Shown here piece after piece: positions 36,454 to 44,673 of a stretch of 64,000 bases of DNA. Source of the DNA: Actinoalloteichus hoggarensis (GTDB taxonomy: Bacteria; Actinomycetota; Actinomycetes; Mycobacteriales; Pseudonocardiaceae). The notes under the pieces were generated by a model. That model saw only the letters and a program-made list of their open reading frames with translations. It did not search any database and was not told where the DNA came from. Numbering within the stretch: the stretch's first letter is position 1; each line of letters begins with the position of its first letter. The DNA is taken from assembly GCF_002234535.1 (NCBI RefSeq), contig NZ_CP022521.1:1550001-1614000 (forward strand), in the 5' to 3' direction. The position numbers and the translations under genes are program-made.

Positions 36454-38445
36454 GTGGCCGGGATCTCTGCCGTGACCCGGGGCCGCATCGTGTTCGGGGG
36501 CGACTACAACCCCGAGCAGTGGCCTTCGGAGGTGTGGCGCGAGGACGTCGAGCTGATGCGCAGGGCCGGAGTCTCCCTCGTGACGGTGGGTGTCTTCTCC
36601 TGGTCCAGGCTGGAGCCGACGCCGGGCGCGCGGGACTTCGGCTGGCTCGACGAGGTGTTGGACCTGTTGCATGCCGGCGGGATCGCGGTGGACCTGGCGA
36701 CGCCGACCGCGAGCCCGCCGCCCTGGCTCGGCCGTCGACATCCGGAGACGCTGCCCGTGGACGCCGACGGCCGCCGACTGGTCTACGGCTCCCGCAATCA
36801 CTTCTGCCCGTCCTCGCCGGTCTATCGCCGACATGCGTTGTCACTGGTCGCGGACCTCGCCCAGCGCTACGGCGACCATCCGGCCCTGGCCATGTGGCAT
36901 GTGGACAACGAGCTCTGCGAGGTCTGCCACTGCGACGTCAGCGCAGCACATTTCCGGCACTGGCTGCGCAGTCGCTATGACGATGACCTGGACGCACTCA
37001 ACGAGGCCTGGCACACGGTGTTCTGGAGCCAGCGCTACTCGGACTGGGCGGAGATCCTGCCGCCGAGGCGAGCACCGTATCTGGTCAATCCCGGCCAGCG
37101 CCTGGACTTCCGTCGCTTCTGCTCCGCCGCGCTGCTGGAGTGCTTCCAGGCGCAGCGGGACGTGTTGCGCGCCGCGACGCCGGACATCCCGATCACGACG
37201 AACTTCCTCGGTCTCGACGCCCCGCTGGACTACCGGGCGCTGGCCGAGCGGGAGGACGTCGTCTCTCACGACTGGTATCCGGACCCGACCGATCCGGCCG
37301 CGCATGAGCTCGCGGGGCTGAGCTTCGACGTGATGCGGTCCCTGGCGGGCGGGCCGTGGATGGTGATGGAGGGCGCGACCAGCGCGGTCAACTGGCGGCG
37401 GCGCAACGGTGTCAAGGCGCCGGGACGGATGCGGGCCGAGTCGCTGCACGCGGTGGCCAGAGGCGCCGATGCCGTGTGCTTCTTCCAATGGCGGGCCTCC
37501 CGCGCCGGGGCGGAGAAGTACCACTCGGCGATGGTGCCGCACGCCGGGCCTGACACCAGGATCTTCCGCGAGGTGTGTGAGCTGGGCGTCGACCTGACCC
37601 GGCTCGCCGAGGTCGTCGGCGCCGATGTCGAAAGCCAGGCGGCCCTGGTGCTGGACTGGGAAAGCTGGTGGGCGGTGGGACTGGACGCCCATCCGACGGC
37701 CGACGTCGACGTCCTCGGCAGGCTGCGGGCCTGGCATGCGGCATTGGCCCGGCTCGGCGTGACGGCGGACGTGGTGGCCTCGGACGCCGACTTCTCGGGC
37801 CGCCGTCTGGTGATCGTGCCCAATCTCTATCTCGTCACCGATGACGCGGCGGCGAACCTGACGTCCTTCGTACGGCGCGGCGGCACGCTGGTGCTCGGCT
37901 GCTTCTCCGGGATCGTCGACGAGCACGACCACATCCGCCTCGGCGGCTATCCCGCGCCGTTCCGCGAGCTGCTGGGCCTGCGCATCGAGGAGTTCGACCC
38001 GTTGGACGACGGGGAGTCGGTGCGCTGCTCGTCGGCGCTGCTCGGTGACTTCGAGGCCCGGGACTGGCTGGACGACCTGCGCGTCGAGGGCGCCGAGGTG
38101 GTCGCCGAGGTCGCCGAGGGTCGACGGAAGGGCCGACCGGTGGTGCTGCGGCACGGCTTCGGCGCGGGCACGGCCTGGTACGTCGCGACGGAACCGGAGC
38201 CCGCCGCGGTGGGCGCGTTGGCACGGCAGGTGTGCGCGGGCGCGGGGGTGACCGGAGTCCTGACCGGCCTGCCCGCCGGGGTGACGGCGACCCGCCGGGG
38301 CCGGGTGCTGTTCGTGATCAACCATGGACCCGATCCGGCCTCCGTGGAGCTGCCTGCGGCGGGCGTCGACCTGTTGCGCGGCGGGCGGCAGGCGGGGCGG
38401 ACGGAGTTGCCCGGCTTCGGGGTGCTGGCGTTGGTGGCGGAGTAG
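36454..38445 (+). CDS. GH42 beta-galactosidase
   Basis: A cytoplasmic retaining beta-galactosidase of 663 aa. The N-terminus GGDYNPEQWPSEVWREDVELMRRAGV is the GH42 signature. The acid/base Glu is near residue 152 in MWHVDNELCEVCHC and the nucleophile Glu near 305 in WMVMEGATSAVNW. The Cys cluster (CEVCHC) fits the zinc site known in this family. A glutamine-amidotransferase-like trimerisation domain (about 385-600) and a small beta domain complete the protein. GTG 36454 follows GGAGG at 36444-36448. It is the last intact gene of the GH31-ABC operon and could remove galactose from xyloglucan side chains after import, before GH31 acts. Confidence 0.93.
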   Translation: MAGISAVTRGRIVFGGDYNPEQWPSEVWREDVELMRRAGVSLVTVGVFSWSRLEPTPGARDFGWLDEVLDLLHAGGIAVDLATPTASPPPWLGRRHPETLPVDADGRRLVYGSRNHFCPSSPVYRRHALSLVADLAQRYGDHPALAMWHVDNELCEVCHCDVSAAHFRHWLRSRYDDDLDALNEAWHTVFWSQRYSDWAEILPPRRAPYLVNPGQRLDFRRFCSAALLECFQAQRDVLRAATPDIPITTNFLGLDAPLDYRALAEREDVVSHDWYPDPTDPAAHELAGLSFDVMRSLAGGPWMVMEGATSAVNWRRRNGVKAPGRMRAESLHAVARGADAVCFFQWRASRAGAEKYHSAMVPHAGPDTRIFREVCELGVDLTRLAEVVGADVESQAALVLDWESWWAVGLDAHPTADVDVLGRLRAWHAALARLGVTADVVASDADFSGRRLVIVPNLYLVTDDAAANLTSFVRRGGTLVLGCFSGIVDEHDHIRLGGYPAPFRELLGLRIEEFDPLDDGESVRCSSALLGDFEARDWLDDLRVEGAEVVAEVAEGRRKGRPVVLRHGFGAGTAWYVATEPEPAAVGALARQVCAGAGVTGVLTGLPAGVTATRRGRVLFVINHGPDPASVELPAAGVDLLRGGRQAGRTELPGFGVLALVAE

Positions 38446-38671
38446 AGGCGGACGTCGACCCGCCCGCCGAAGACGTCACGACCCGGATGCATCACCTGAT
38501 GCGGCACGTGCGGCTGATCTTCGGTGCTCTGGACTTCGTGGTCACACCTGCCGATGAACGGGTGTTCCTCGAGATCAAGCCCACTGGCCGGTGGGCTGGT
38601 CGCACACCGCCCTCGGCCTTCCGACCCGGTCGGCTTCGGCCGACGCCCTCACCGTGGGAGACCCGCCGTGA
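38446..38671 (+). pseudogene. 3' fragment of an ATP-grasp peptide maturase
   Basis: Only the C-terminal 70 or so residues remain. They read LMRHVRLIFGALDFVVTP ... VFLEIKPTGRW, the metal- and ATP-binding end of actinobacterial ATP-grasp ribosomal-peptide maturases (usual ending GAFDFVVTP...FLEVNPNGQW). A one-base shift near 38590 moves the rest (HTALGLPTRSASADALTVGDPP, stop at 38669-38671) to another frame. The 5' three quarters are missing, and the fragment begins immediately at the GH42 stop. This is the remnant of a graspetide-type cassette together with the next pseudogene. Confidence 0.72.
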
Positions 38672-39804
38672 GGACCGCCGCCCCTCGTCGACGCCCTGAG
38701 CCCGCGTCGGCGACCGCAGTGCTGGTCAGTCGGGGGAAGACTGTTTTCTCCACGATGGATCGCCGCCTTCGATGCCGTTCCTCGCCATGAATTCGTGCGG
38801 CGGTTCAGCCTGGCCGAGCGGTCGAACATCCGCTACGACCTCGACGCCGATCCCGAGGGAGCCGCCCTGCGGCTCGTCCACTCCGACGTCTCGTCGGTGA
38901 TCCGGCATGACGGCGGTGGGGCACCGATCACCTCCAGCGTCGTGCCCTCGTCGACATCCTTGATGCTCGGAGCCCTCGATGCCCATCCCGGTCTCCGGGT
39001 GCTGAAGATCGGCGCAGGCACCGGATACAACGCGGCCCTGCTCAGCCACGCGCTGGGCGAGAGCGCGGTTCCACGATCGACGCCCCCGATCTCGTCGCAG
39101 CGGCCCGACAGGCGCTGGACACGGCGGGTCTTCACCCGAGGGTGCTCTGTGGGGACGGGTCGGCAGGCGCACCGGATCACCCGCCTTCGACCGGCCCATC
39201 ACCGCCTGCGGACTGAATCGTGTCCCCCCGGTCTGGCTCGATCAGGTTCGGCCGGGTGGCCTGATCCTCGCCGATCTCGGTCTCGGTCTGGCGTTGCTCC
39301 GCGTCGACGGTCGGTGCGGCGCCACCGGCCGAGTCCTGGACCACGCGGCCTTCATGCACCTTCGTCCCGCCGTCGATCACATCGCGCCGACCAGTCGCGA
39401 TCTCCTCACCACGGCTACGCGCGGCCGATTCGACCACCTCGGTAGGCTCGACCGCTTCGCCTCCGACGTCGACGAAGCCCCTGTCGACTTCCTCGTGTCG
39501 ATCGCGCTTCCCGACGTGGTGAAGATCGTCCTCCATCGCGAGGACGGCGATCACCACCTCTTCGGACATGCCCTCCGGTTCCTGGGCCCGCGTCACCGCC
39601 CGCTCCGACGGCCGGACCGCCGATGTCATCGAGCACGGGCCGCGCGCCCCGTGGACCGGGCATCTCGAACTCGTCGACCGATGGAATCGCCACGGCCGCC
39701 CCGAGATCACCCGGCTCGGCCTCACCGTCACCCCCGCGGCGCACTGCTGTGGGTCGACGATCCCACCGGGGCGCGGCTTCGTCTGGCCGACCGATCAGGG
39801 GTGA
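38668..39804 (+). pseudogene. Decayed methyltransferase of the ATP-grasp peptide maturase system
   Basis: Homology to the PCMT-like methyltransferase that follows the ATP-grasp gene in actinobacterial graspetide clusters runs through three frames. Frame 2: WIAAFDAVPRHEFVRR, then GGGAPITSSVVPSS and RVLKIGAGTGYNAALLSHALG, the SAM site (to about 39065). Frame 1: TIDAPDLVAAARQALDTAG (39073-39180). Frame 0: LNRVPPVWLDQVRPGG and onward (39186-39560). Frame 1 again: HLELVDRWNRHGRPE (about 39570-39735). Frame 0: GALLWVDDPTGARLRLADRSG. At least four indels are needed, so it cannot be functional. Its start would overlap the maturase stop (GTGA at 38668-38671), as in intact cassettes. Confidence 0.72.
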
Positions 39805-39873
39805 CGAGCGGCTGGGCACCGGGTGCGGCTCGGGTGACGGGGCGGGGGCGCGGTTGTCGACCGGGGCCGGTGA

Positions 39874-40818
39874 TCACGACCCGCTTCCGCGCTCCCGCGC
39901 CGCCGTCTCGCGAGGAAGCTGGCTGGCGTAGATGGTCGCCTGGACCGGCGTCGCCACGCCCTGTTCCCTGCCGTGTCGAACCACCGCGCCGTTCTGGTCG
40001 GCCAGTTCCGAGGGCAGGCCCGCCGCGAGGTCGCGCTGCATGGACGCCGTGGTCTCCGGGGAGAACACGTGCAGGTAGGTGTGCAGGACGTCGTCGAGAT
40101 CGGTGTCCGTCAGCGCCACGCCGAGGCTGTCCGCCACGGCGAAGGCCTCGCGTATCGCCGTCGTCACCAGTTCGCGGGTCTCCGGCACGGCACGGGTCTC
40201 GCCTACGGTGACGCCGCTGATCGCGCCGACGCCGCCGTAGGAGGAGATCAGGGCCAGCTTCTTCCACAGTGCCCGTCGGATGTCCCCCGTCCAGTCCGCC
40301 GTGATCCCCGCCTGGGCGAGGGCGGCGATGGTCTTCCGCGCGGGCTCGTCTGCCTCGCCGCCTGCGAGGTAGCCGAGGGTCATGGTCGCGTCCGAGCCGA
40401 CATACTCGACGGTGGAGGCGTCCAGTCGTCGGGCGATGACCACGCAGGTGCCCGCGATGACGTTGTCCTCGCCGACGTGGGCTCCGGCGTGCGCGGGCGA
40501 GTCGACGCCGTTCTGCGTCGTGATCAGCCGGCCTCCCGAGGCCAGCACGGGCGCGGTCTCACGGGCCGCTTCCTCGACCTGCCAGGCCTTGACGGCCAGG
40601 ATCACCGCGTCGAAGCTCTCCTCGGATTCGAGGTGGTCGACGACCCGCACGGCGGGCGCCACGGCGACGTCCGATCCGTGGCGGATCGTGATCGGCGTGC
40701 GCCGGACGGCGGCGACGGTGGCGGTGCGGCCCTTGAGAGTGACCGAGACGCCCGCGAGGGACAGACGCGCCGCGAAGTACAGACCGATTCCGCCCGCCCC
40801 GTACACCAGTACCCGCAC
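39874..40818 (-). CDS. Ketopantoate reductase family protein (PanE/ApbA-like)
   Basis: A cytoplasmic NADPH-dependent 2-ketoacid reductase of 314 aa. The Rossmann motif GAGGIGLYFAARL is at residues 7-19. VILAVKAWQVEEAA, TQNGVDSP, the Lys motif LWKKLALISSYGGVGAISG and C-terminal SMQRDLAAGLPSELADQNGAVVRHG match PanE family domains. PanE makes pantoate for coenzyme A, but actinomycetes often have several paralogs with other substrates, and no pan genes are nearby. GTG 40818 has GAGGTG upstream. Confidence 0.85.
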   Translation of the reverse strand: MRVLVYGAGGIGLYFAARLSLAGVSVTLKGRTATVAAVRRTPITIRHGSDVAVAPAVRVVDHLESEESFDAVILAVKAWQVEEAARETAPVLASGGRLITTQNGVDSPAHAGAHVGEDNVIAGTCVVIARRLDASTVEYVGSDATMTLGYLAGGEADEPARKTIAALAQAGITADWTGDIRRALWKKLALISSYGGVGAISGVTVGETRAVPETRELVTTAIREAFAVADSLGVALTDTDLDDVLHTYLHVFSPETTASMQRDLAAGLPSELADQNGAVVRHGREQGVATPVQATIYASQLPRETAARERGSGS

Positions 40819-40925
40819 CGCGACACCTCAGATCTCTCTGGACAGGCGCCTCGCCTGTCCGCGAACCGGACTTCTGGCCGACACCGACGCCGCGCCGTCG
40901 AACCGACCGGTGGACTCGTCGGCTG

Positions 40926-40956
40926 GTGCACCACGTCGTGCACCACGTCGTGCACC
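40926..40956. repeat. 12-bp tandem repeat, 2.6 copies
   Basis: GTGCACCACGTC occurs at 40926-40937 and 40938-40949, followed by seven bases of a third copy. It lies about 110 bases upstream of the panE-like gene in a 298-base intergenic stretch with no gene. Confidence 0.8.
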
Positions 40957-41116
40957 CCGACGCCCCGGACTCCCGGTGCGTCGAGCAGCGCGCCAGGTGC
41001 CTGGATTCGACGGCGCCGAGCGCACCCGGGGAAGCGCCCGGCGCGGGCCGACAGCCTGGGCGGCGTGCCCCCACCGGCGAATCCGGAGACGCCGCCGATG
41101 ATCTACCGTCGCACGG

Positions 41117-41626
41117 TCAACTCGACGGGTAAAGCCCCGCGATCTCCTCCATGGCGCCCCATGCCGCGTCGGCGGGGTCGCCCGCCATGATCAGCTCCAG
41201 TGCGTCGAGCATGACGTGCCAGCCTGCCGCGAAGTCGGCGGCGGGTTCGCGGAGCACCTCGCTGTGGACGACGGTGAGCACGCTGCCCTCGCCCGCGTCG
41301 CCTGCCGTCACCGTCCAGCGCACCGTCGACTCCGGCACGCCGGCCCAGACCCAGGTGTGAGTGAGGCGGCCGTCGGCGCCGGGCGGGACGGCCTCCAGGA
41401 CCGTGCCGGTGGCGGTGCCCTCCTCGCCGAAGTCGAAGCGCACCTCGCCGCCGACGGTCGCGTCGATCCGGCTGCCGGGCAGCCAGCGGGCCAGCCGGCC
41501 CGGGTCGGCGATCCACTCCCAGACCAGGGCGGGGGTGTAGGGGAGTCGTCGTTCGAGGTGGACGCGGAAGCGGCCGTCCTCCGTGACGCCGAGCGTGCCG
41601 CGCCGGGAGGCGTGTCGAGTGGTCAT
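41117..41626 (-). CDS. SRPBCC (AHSA1-like) domain protein
   Basis: A 169-residue START-like protein: FRVHLERRLPYTPALVWEWIADPGRLARWLPG, then GEEGTATGTVLEAVPP, LTHTWVWAGVPESTVRWTV and GWHVMLDALELIMAG. These are typical of activator-of-Hsp90-ATPase-like SRPBCC proteins in ArsR-linked pairs, which form a hydrophobic cavity and probably bind small lipophilic molecules. ATG 41626 overlaps the ArsR stop (ATGA), so the two are co-translated. Function of the pair is unknown. Confidence 0.87.
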   Translation of the reverse strand: MTTRHASRRGTLGVTEDGRFRVHLERRLPYTPALVWEWIADPGRLARWLPGSRIDATVGGEVRFDFGEEGTATGTVLEAVPPGADGRLTHTWVWAGVPESTVRWTVTAGDAGEGSVLTVVHSEVLREPAADFAAGWHVMLDALELIMAGDPADAAWGAMEEIAGLYPSS

Positions 41627-41949
41627 GTGTCGGTCTCTCCAGAGGGTCGGTGTGCTGCTTCCATGGCTTCCTCCAACGAGTCGAGCGCCCGCGCCCAACG
41701 TTCTCGCTGTGCGTCCAACCAGTTCTCGACCTCCTCGAACGCGGTCGGGTCGAGCGAGTAGACCCGTTGCCTCCCGTGGACGGTGACGGCGAGCACGCCG
41801 GTCTCGGTCAGCACCCGGAGGTGCTGGGAGACGGCGGGTCTGCTGATCGTGAAGTGCGTGGCGATCTCGCCCGCGTTGCGGGCCCGGTCGGCGACGAGTT
41901 CGACGATCCGCCGCCGATGGGGCTCGCCGAGTGCCTCGAATCGATCCAC
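41623..41949 (-). CDS. ArsR-family regulator, leaderless
   Basis: A winged-helix repressor of 108 aa: RFEALGEPHRRRIVELVADRARNAGEIA, recognition helix TISRPAVSQHLRVL and the wing VHGRQRVYSL. It has no metal-binding Cys cluster and belongs to the type paired with SRPBCC proteins. ATG 41979 gives ten more residues, but those bases hold the operator and -10 box. GTG 41949, where transcription is predicted to begin, is the better start and gives a leaderless mRNA. It probably represses itself and the downstream SRPBCC gene. Confidence 0.88.
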   Translation of the reverse strand: MDRFEALGEPHRRRIVELVADRARNAGEIATHFTISRPAVSQHLRVLTETGVLAVTVHGRQRVYSLDPTAFEEVENWLDAQRERWARALDSLEEAMEAAHRPSGETDT

Positions 41950-41956
41950 GGGGAGA

Positions 41957-41986
41957 TATGTAAGCCAAAACTTACGCATCTGGCAA
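41957..41986 (-). promoter_or_regulatory. ArsR promoter with inverted-repeat operator
   Basis: On the minus strand -35 TTGCCA (41986-41981) and -10 TACATA (41962-41957) are 18 bases apart. GTAAG-N6-CTTAC (41960-41975) lies across the spacer and -10, in the form of ArsR-family sites. Initiation is predicted at or beside the GTG at 41949. Confidence 0.72.
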
Positions 41987-42543
41987 GTCGGATCGGGTCG
42001 GCCCGTGCCCGTGTGCTGCCGACCCCGTTCCACGCAGCCTCGAAGGCCGCCGGGCCCCGACGCCTGCCCGCCGAGGTCGGATGCGGAGCAGTGTCACCGG
42101 AGGGTGGCGGATCGGCGCGACGACACGGGAGGACGTCGTCCGCCGCGTGAGATCGATGACGAGGTGAGCAGGCAGCGGGTGCAGGGGCGACCGTGCCCGG
42201 CGGGAGCTGTTCGAGTGCGTCGCCGAGGTGGAAGACCGCGCCGCACCGGGCGGTCATGGTGACGGCGGTCAGGCCCGCGGCGTCGACCAGATGGACGCCC
42301 ACGGTGCCGACTCGGCGGACGCACAGCCGTTGCCGGGGGTCCACCGAGGCGCGTCGGGCTCCTCCCAGACGATCGCCTGTCAGTCCGCGCAGCCGACGAC
42401 TCCGCAGGCACCCCGGGCAAGATCTCCTCCGTGCGTGTTCTGACGCCCGGCCCGTCAGCCCGTACCCCGCCGCCCGATGGTCGGCCCCGCCGCACTGCCC
42501 GGCCCACCCCCGCACGCTCACCCGGACGGATGATCTCACCCTC
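41987..42543. other. Divergent region, ArsR to histidine kinase
   Basis: 557 bases without a supported gene. A minus-strand stretch around 42180-42330 faintly recalls a small regulatory domain but lacks a start, a complete domain and a ribosome site. The kinase promoter lies at the right edge. Confidence 0.45.
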
Positions 42544-42549
42544 TACACT
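42544..42549 (+). promoter_or_regulatory. -10 element of a leaderless kinase transcript
   Basis: TACACT ends seven bases before GTG 42557. There is no Shine-Dalgarno in between (CCCTCC), so initiation at the GTG itself is predicted. The -35 is weak. Confidence 0.45.
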
Positions 42550-42556
42550 CCCCTCC

Positions 42557-43711
42557 GTGATCAACCGTCGGGAAGTGAGGGACTTCTGGCGAACGGTTGA
42601 CGTCTCGATCCGAGACCTCCCAGCCGCACTGCTCATCCTCAGCTGCTCCTTCGTGCCCGCGTTCCACCACCACGGAACGCAGCTCGGCGGCATGCCCGAT
42701 CGCCCGTTCGACGCGCCGGCCGTCGTGGCGATCGCCTTGCAGTGTCTGCCGCTGGCCGTCCGACGACGGTGGCCCGCCTGGTGCCTCGGCCTGGCCTCGG
42801 CGGGTTTCGCCGTCGACCAGCTCGGCGGTTATCACACGCTCGGCGGCACCGCGTTCGCCATCGCGGTGCTCAGCGCGGGCGCCCACCTGGAACACCGCCG
42901 GCGCCTGGCCGCGCTGCTGTTCTCGGCGGCGTACGTGCCGTTGGCGATCGTGCTCTCCCAGCTCGGCACGGGTGAGACCGTGGTCGGCTTCGTGACGTTC
43001 TACCTGGCGGTCGCCTTCGTCTGGGGCATCGGGGCGTGGCTGCGCTCGATGCGTGCCATGGAGGCCGAACGCCGCCGCCTCGTCGCCGAGGAGACCCGTA
43101 ACGCCGAACGCGCCCGGCTCGCCCGCGAACTCCACGACGTCGTGACCCACCATGTCACCGCGATGGTCGTGCAGGCCGAGGCGGCGCGATATCTGACGGC
43201 CGCGCCGGACCGGCTCGACGAGACGCTGACCACCGTCACCGATACCGGCCGCCGGGCCATCACCGAGCTGCGCCACCTGCTCGACGTGCTCAACCCGGAT
43301 CACGGGTCGTCGGCCGAGACACCGGCCGTCGGGCGCGTTCGCGCGCTCGTGGAGCAGACCCGGCGCGCGGGGCAGCCGGTGGAGTTCAGCGAACAGGGCA
43401 CGCCACCCGTCTCGGCAGGCGGCGCCGACCTGGTGGCCTACCGGGTCGTGCAGGAAGCCCTGACCAACGCCCTCAAACACGACCATGGCAGCCGCATCTC
43501 CGTCGGGCTGCGTCACGGAGAAGGGGAGATCACGGTGGAGGTCGGCACGGACGGTTCCGGCGGTAGCGCCGCGAATCCCGGTGGCAGCGGACGAGGCTTG
43601 GCAGGTCTCCGCGACCGGGTCGACGCCCTCGGCGGCGACTTCAGCGCGGAACCCCAGTCCGACGGCGGCTTCCGGGTGCTGGCCCGCATCCCGTTCGAGC
43701 GTGCGACGTGA
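42557..43711 (+). CDS. Sensor histidine kinase (HisKA_3, NarL-type system)
   Basis: A membrane kinase of 384 aa. About five hydrophobic segments (residues 18-170) form the sensor part without a large outer domain. The dimerisation and phosphorylation helix is ERARLARELHDVVTHHVTAMVVQAEAAR, with His in RELHD; the ATPase domain has VAYRVVQEALTNALKHDHG and GRGLAGLRDRVDALGGDF. GTG 42557 is preferred because TACACT just upstream makes a leaderless mRNA. Its stop overlaps the response-regulator start, so the two are co-translated. The signal is unknown. Confidence 0.92.
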   Translation: MINRREVRDFWRTVDVSIRDLPAALLILSCSFVPAFHHHGTQLGGMPDRPFDAPAVVAIALQCLPLAVRRRWPAWCLGLASAGFAVDQLGGYHTLGGTAFAIAVLSAGAHLEHRRRLAALLFSAAYVPLAIVLSQLGTGETVVGFVTFYLAVAFVWGIGAWLRSMRAMEAERRRLVAEETRNAERARLARELHDVVTHHVTAMVVQAEAARYLTAAPDRLDETLTTVTDTGRRAITELRHLLDVLNPDHGSSAETPAVGRVRALVEQTRRAGQPVEFSEQGTPPVSAGGADLVAYRVVQEALTNALKHDHGSRISVGLRHGEGEITVEVGTDGSGGSAANPGGSGRGLAGLRDRVDALGGDFSAEPQSDGGFRVLARIPFERAT

Positions 43712-44367
43712 CGACGCCGATCCGGGTGCTGGTCTGCGACGACCAGGCGCTGATCCGCACCGGGCTCGTGACGATCATCGACGCCCAGCCCGACCTGGAG
43801 ATCGTCGGCGAGTGCGACAACGGCCAGGACGGCGTCGCACTCGCGCGGCGACTGCGGCCCGACGTCGTCGTGATGGACGTGCGCATGCCGGTGCTCGACG
43901 GCATCCAGGCCACCCGCCTGCTGGCCGGGGCGGGGGTCGCCCGGCCGGTCAAGGTGCTCGTGGTGACGACGTTCAACCTCGACGAGTACGTCTACGAGGC
44001 GTTGCGTTGCGGGGCGAGCGGCTTCCTGCTCAAGGACGCGCCGCCCGCCCAACTGCTGCACGGCATCCGCACCGTGGCGACGGGCGCGGCGCTGCTGGAC
44101 CCGGAGGTGACGCGGCAGCTCGTCGGCCGCTACGCCGCGCGCATCCGACCGCTCGACGGCACCTCGCCCGACATTCCCTTGACGCCTCGCGAACAGGAGG
44201 TCCTGCGGCTGATCGCCGACGGTCTCTCCAACGGCGAGGTCGCGGCCAGGCTGGTGATCAGCCAGGAGACCGTCAAGACCTTCGTCTCCCGCATTCTCGC
44301 CAAACTCGGCCTTCGAGATCGTGTCCAGGCGGTCGTGTACGCCTACCGGCACGGCATGGTCGCCTGA
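43708..44367 (+). CDS. Response regulator, NarL/LuxR family
   Basis: A transcription factor of 219 aa. The receiver domain has the acidic pair DD near residue 11 (VLVCDDQALIRTGL), phospho-acceptor Asp near 54 (VVVMDVRMPVLDG) and Lys in FLLKDAPPAQ. The C-terminal LuxR helix-turn-helix is LTPREQEVLRLIADGLSNGEVAARLVISQETVKTFVSRILAKL. It overlaps the kinase gene by four bases (GTGA). Targets are unknown; no ABC exporter adjoins. Confidence 0.93.
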   Translation: MTTPIRVLVCDDQALIRTGLVTIIDAQPDLEIVGECDNGQDGVALARRLRPDVVVMDVRMPVLDGIQATRLLAGAGVARPVKVLVVTTFNLDEYVYEALRCGASGFLLKDAPPAQLLHGIRTVATGAALLDPEVTRQLVGRYAARIRPLDGTSPDIPLTPREQEVLRLIADGLSNGEVAARLVISQETVKTFVSRILAKLGLRDRVQAVVYAYRHGMVA

Positions 44368-44584
44368 CACACGGCACCGGCGCCCGGCACCGGGTTCGCA
44401 CACGTCGGGCGGATCTCCGGCCGCAGTCGTCGTGCGCCGCTCGGCCGTCGCGTGCCCGACTCCCACGGCAGGCCGGCATGGAAGCGGTCTGCCGGGCAGG
44501 CGGCCCCCTGCGGGCCGGGCGACGGCGGCATCCGACCGACCGCGCGCGGCACCCGGCTCCGGCGCCTCCGGCACGACGACGGGG

Positions 44585-44617
44585 ACGGCGGCGCCGAGTC
44601 GAGCCCGGCGCCGCCGT
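44585..44617. terminator. Bidirectional hairpin between convergent genes
   Basis: Perfect 11-bp arms ACGGCGGCGCC (44585-44595) and GGCGCCGCCGT (44607-44617), 11-base loop. It lies 56 bases after the hydrolase stop and 217 after the response regulator. The remaining 306-base gap has no gene. Confidence 0.65.
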
Positions 44618-44673
44618 CCGCATCCCCCGTCCGGTGCGGATCTCCGCTCTCGTGCGGATTCTCCGTGTGCTTC

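Noticed and set aside
38668-39804. An intact protein-L-isoaspartate methyltransferase gene
   Set aside because: The homology needs at least four frame changes, and no single frame covers more than about a third of the protein.
42180-42330. A minus-strand stretch (VHLVDAAGLTAV) resembling the STAS anti-sigma antagonist motif
   Set aside because: Only about 15 residues fit, and there is no start, ribosome site or complete domain; probably chance.
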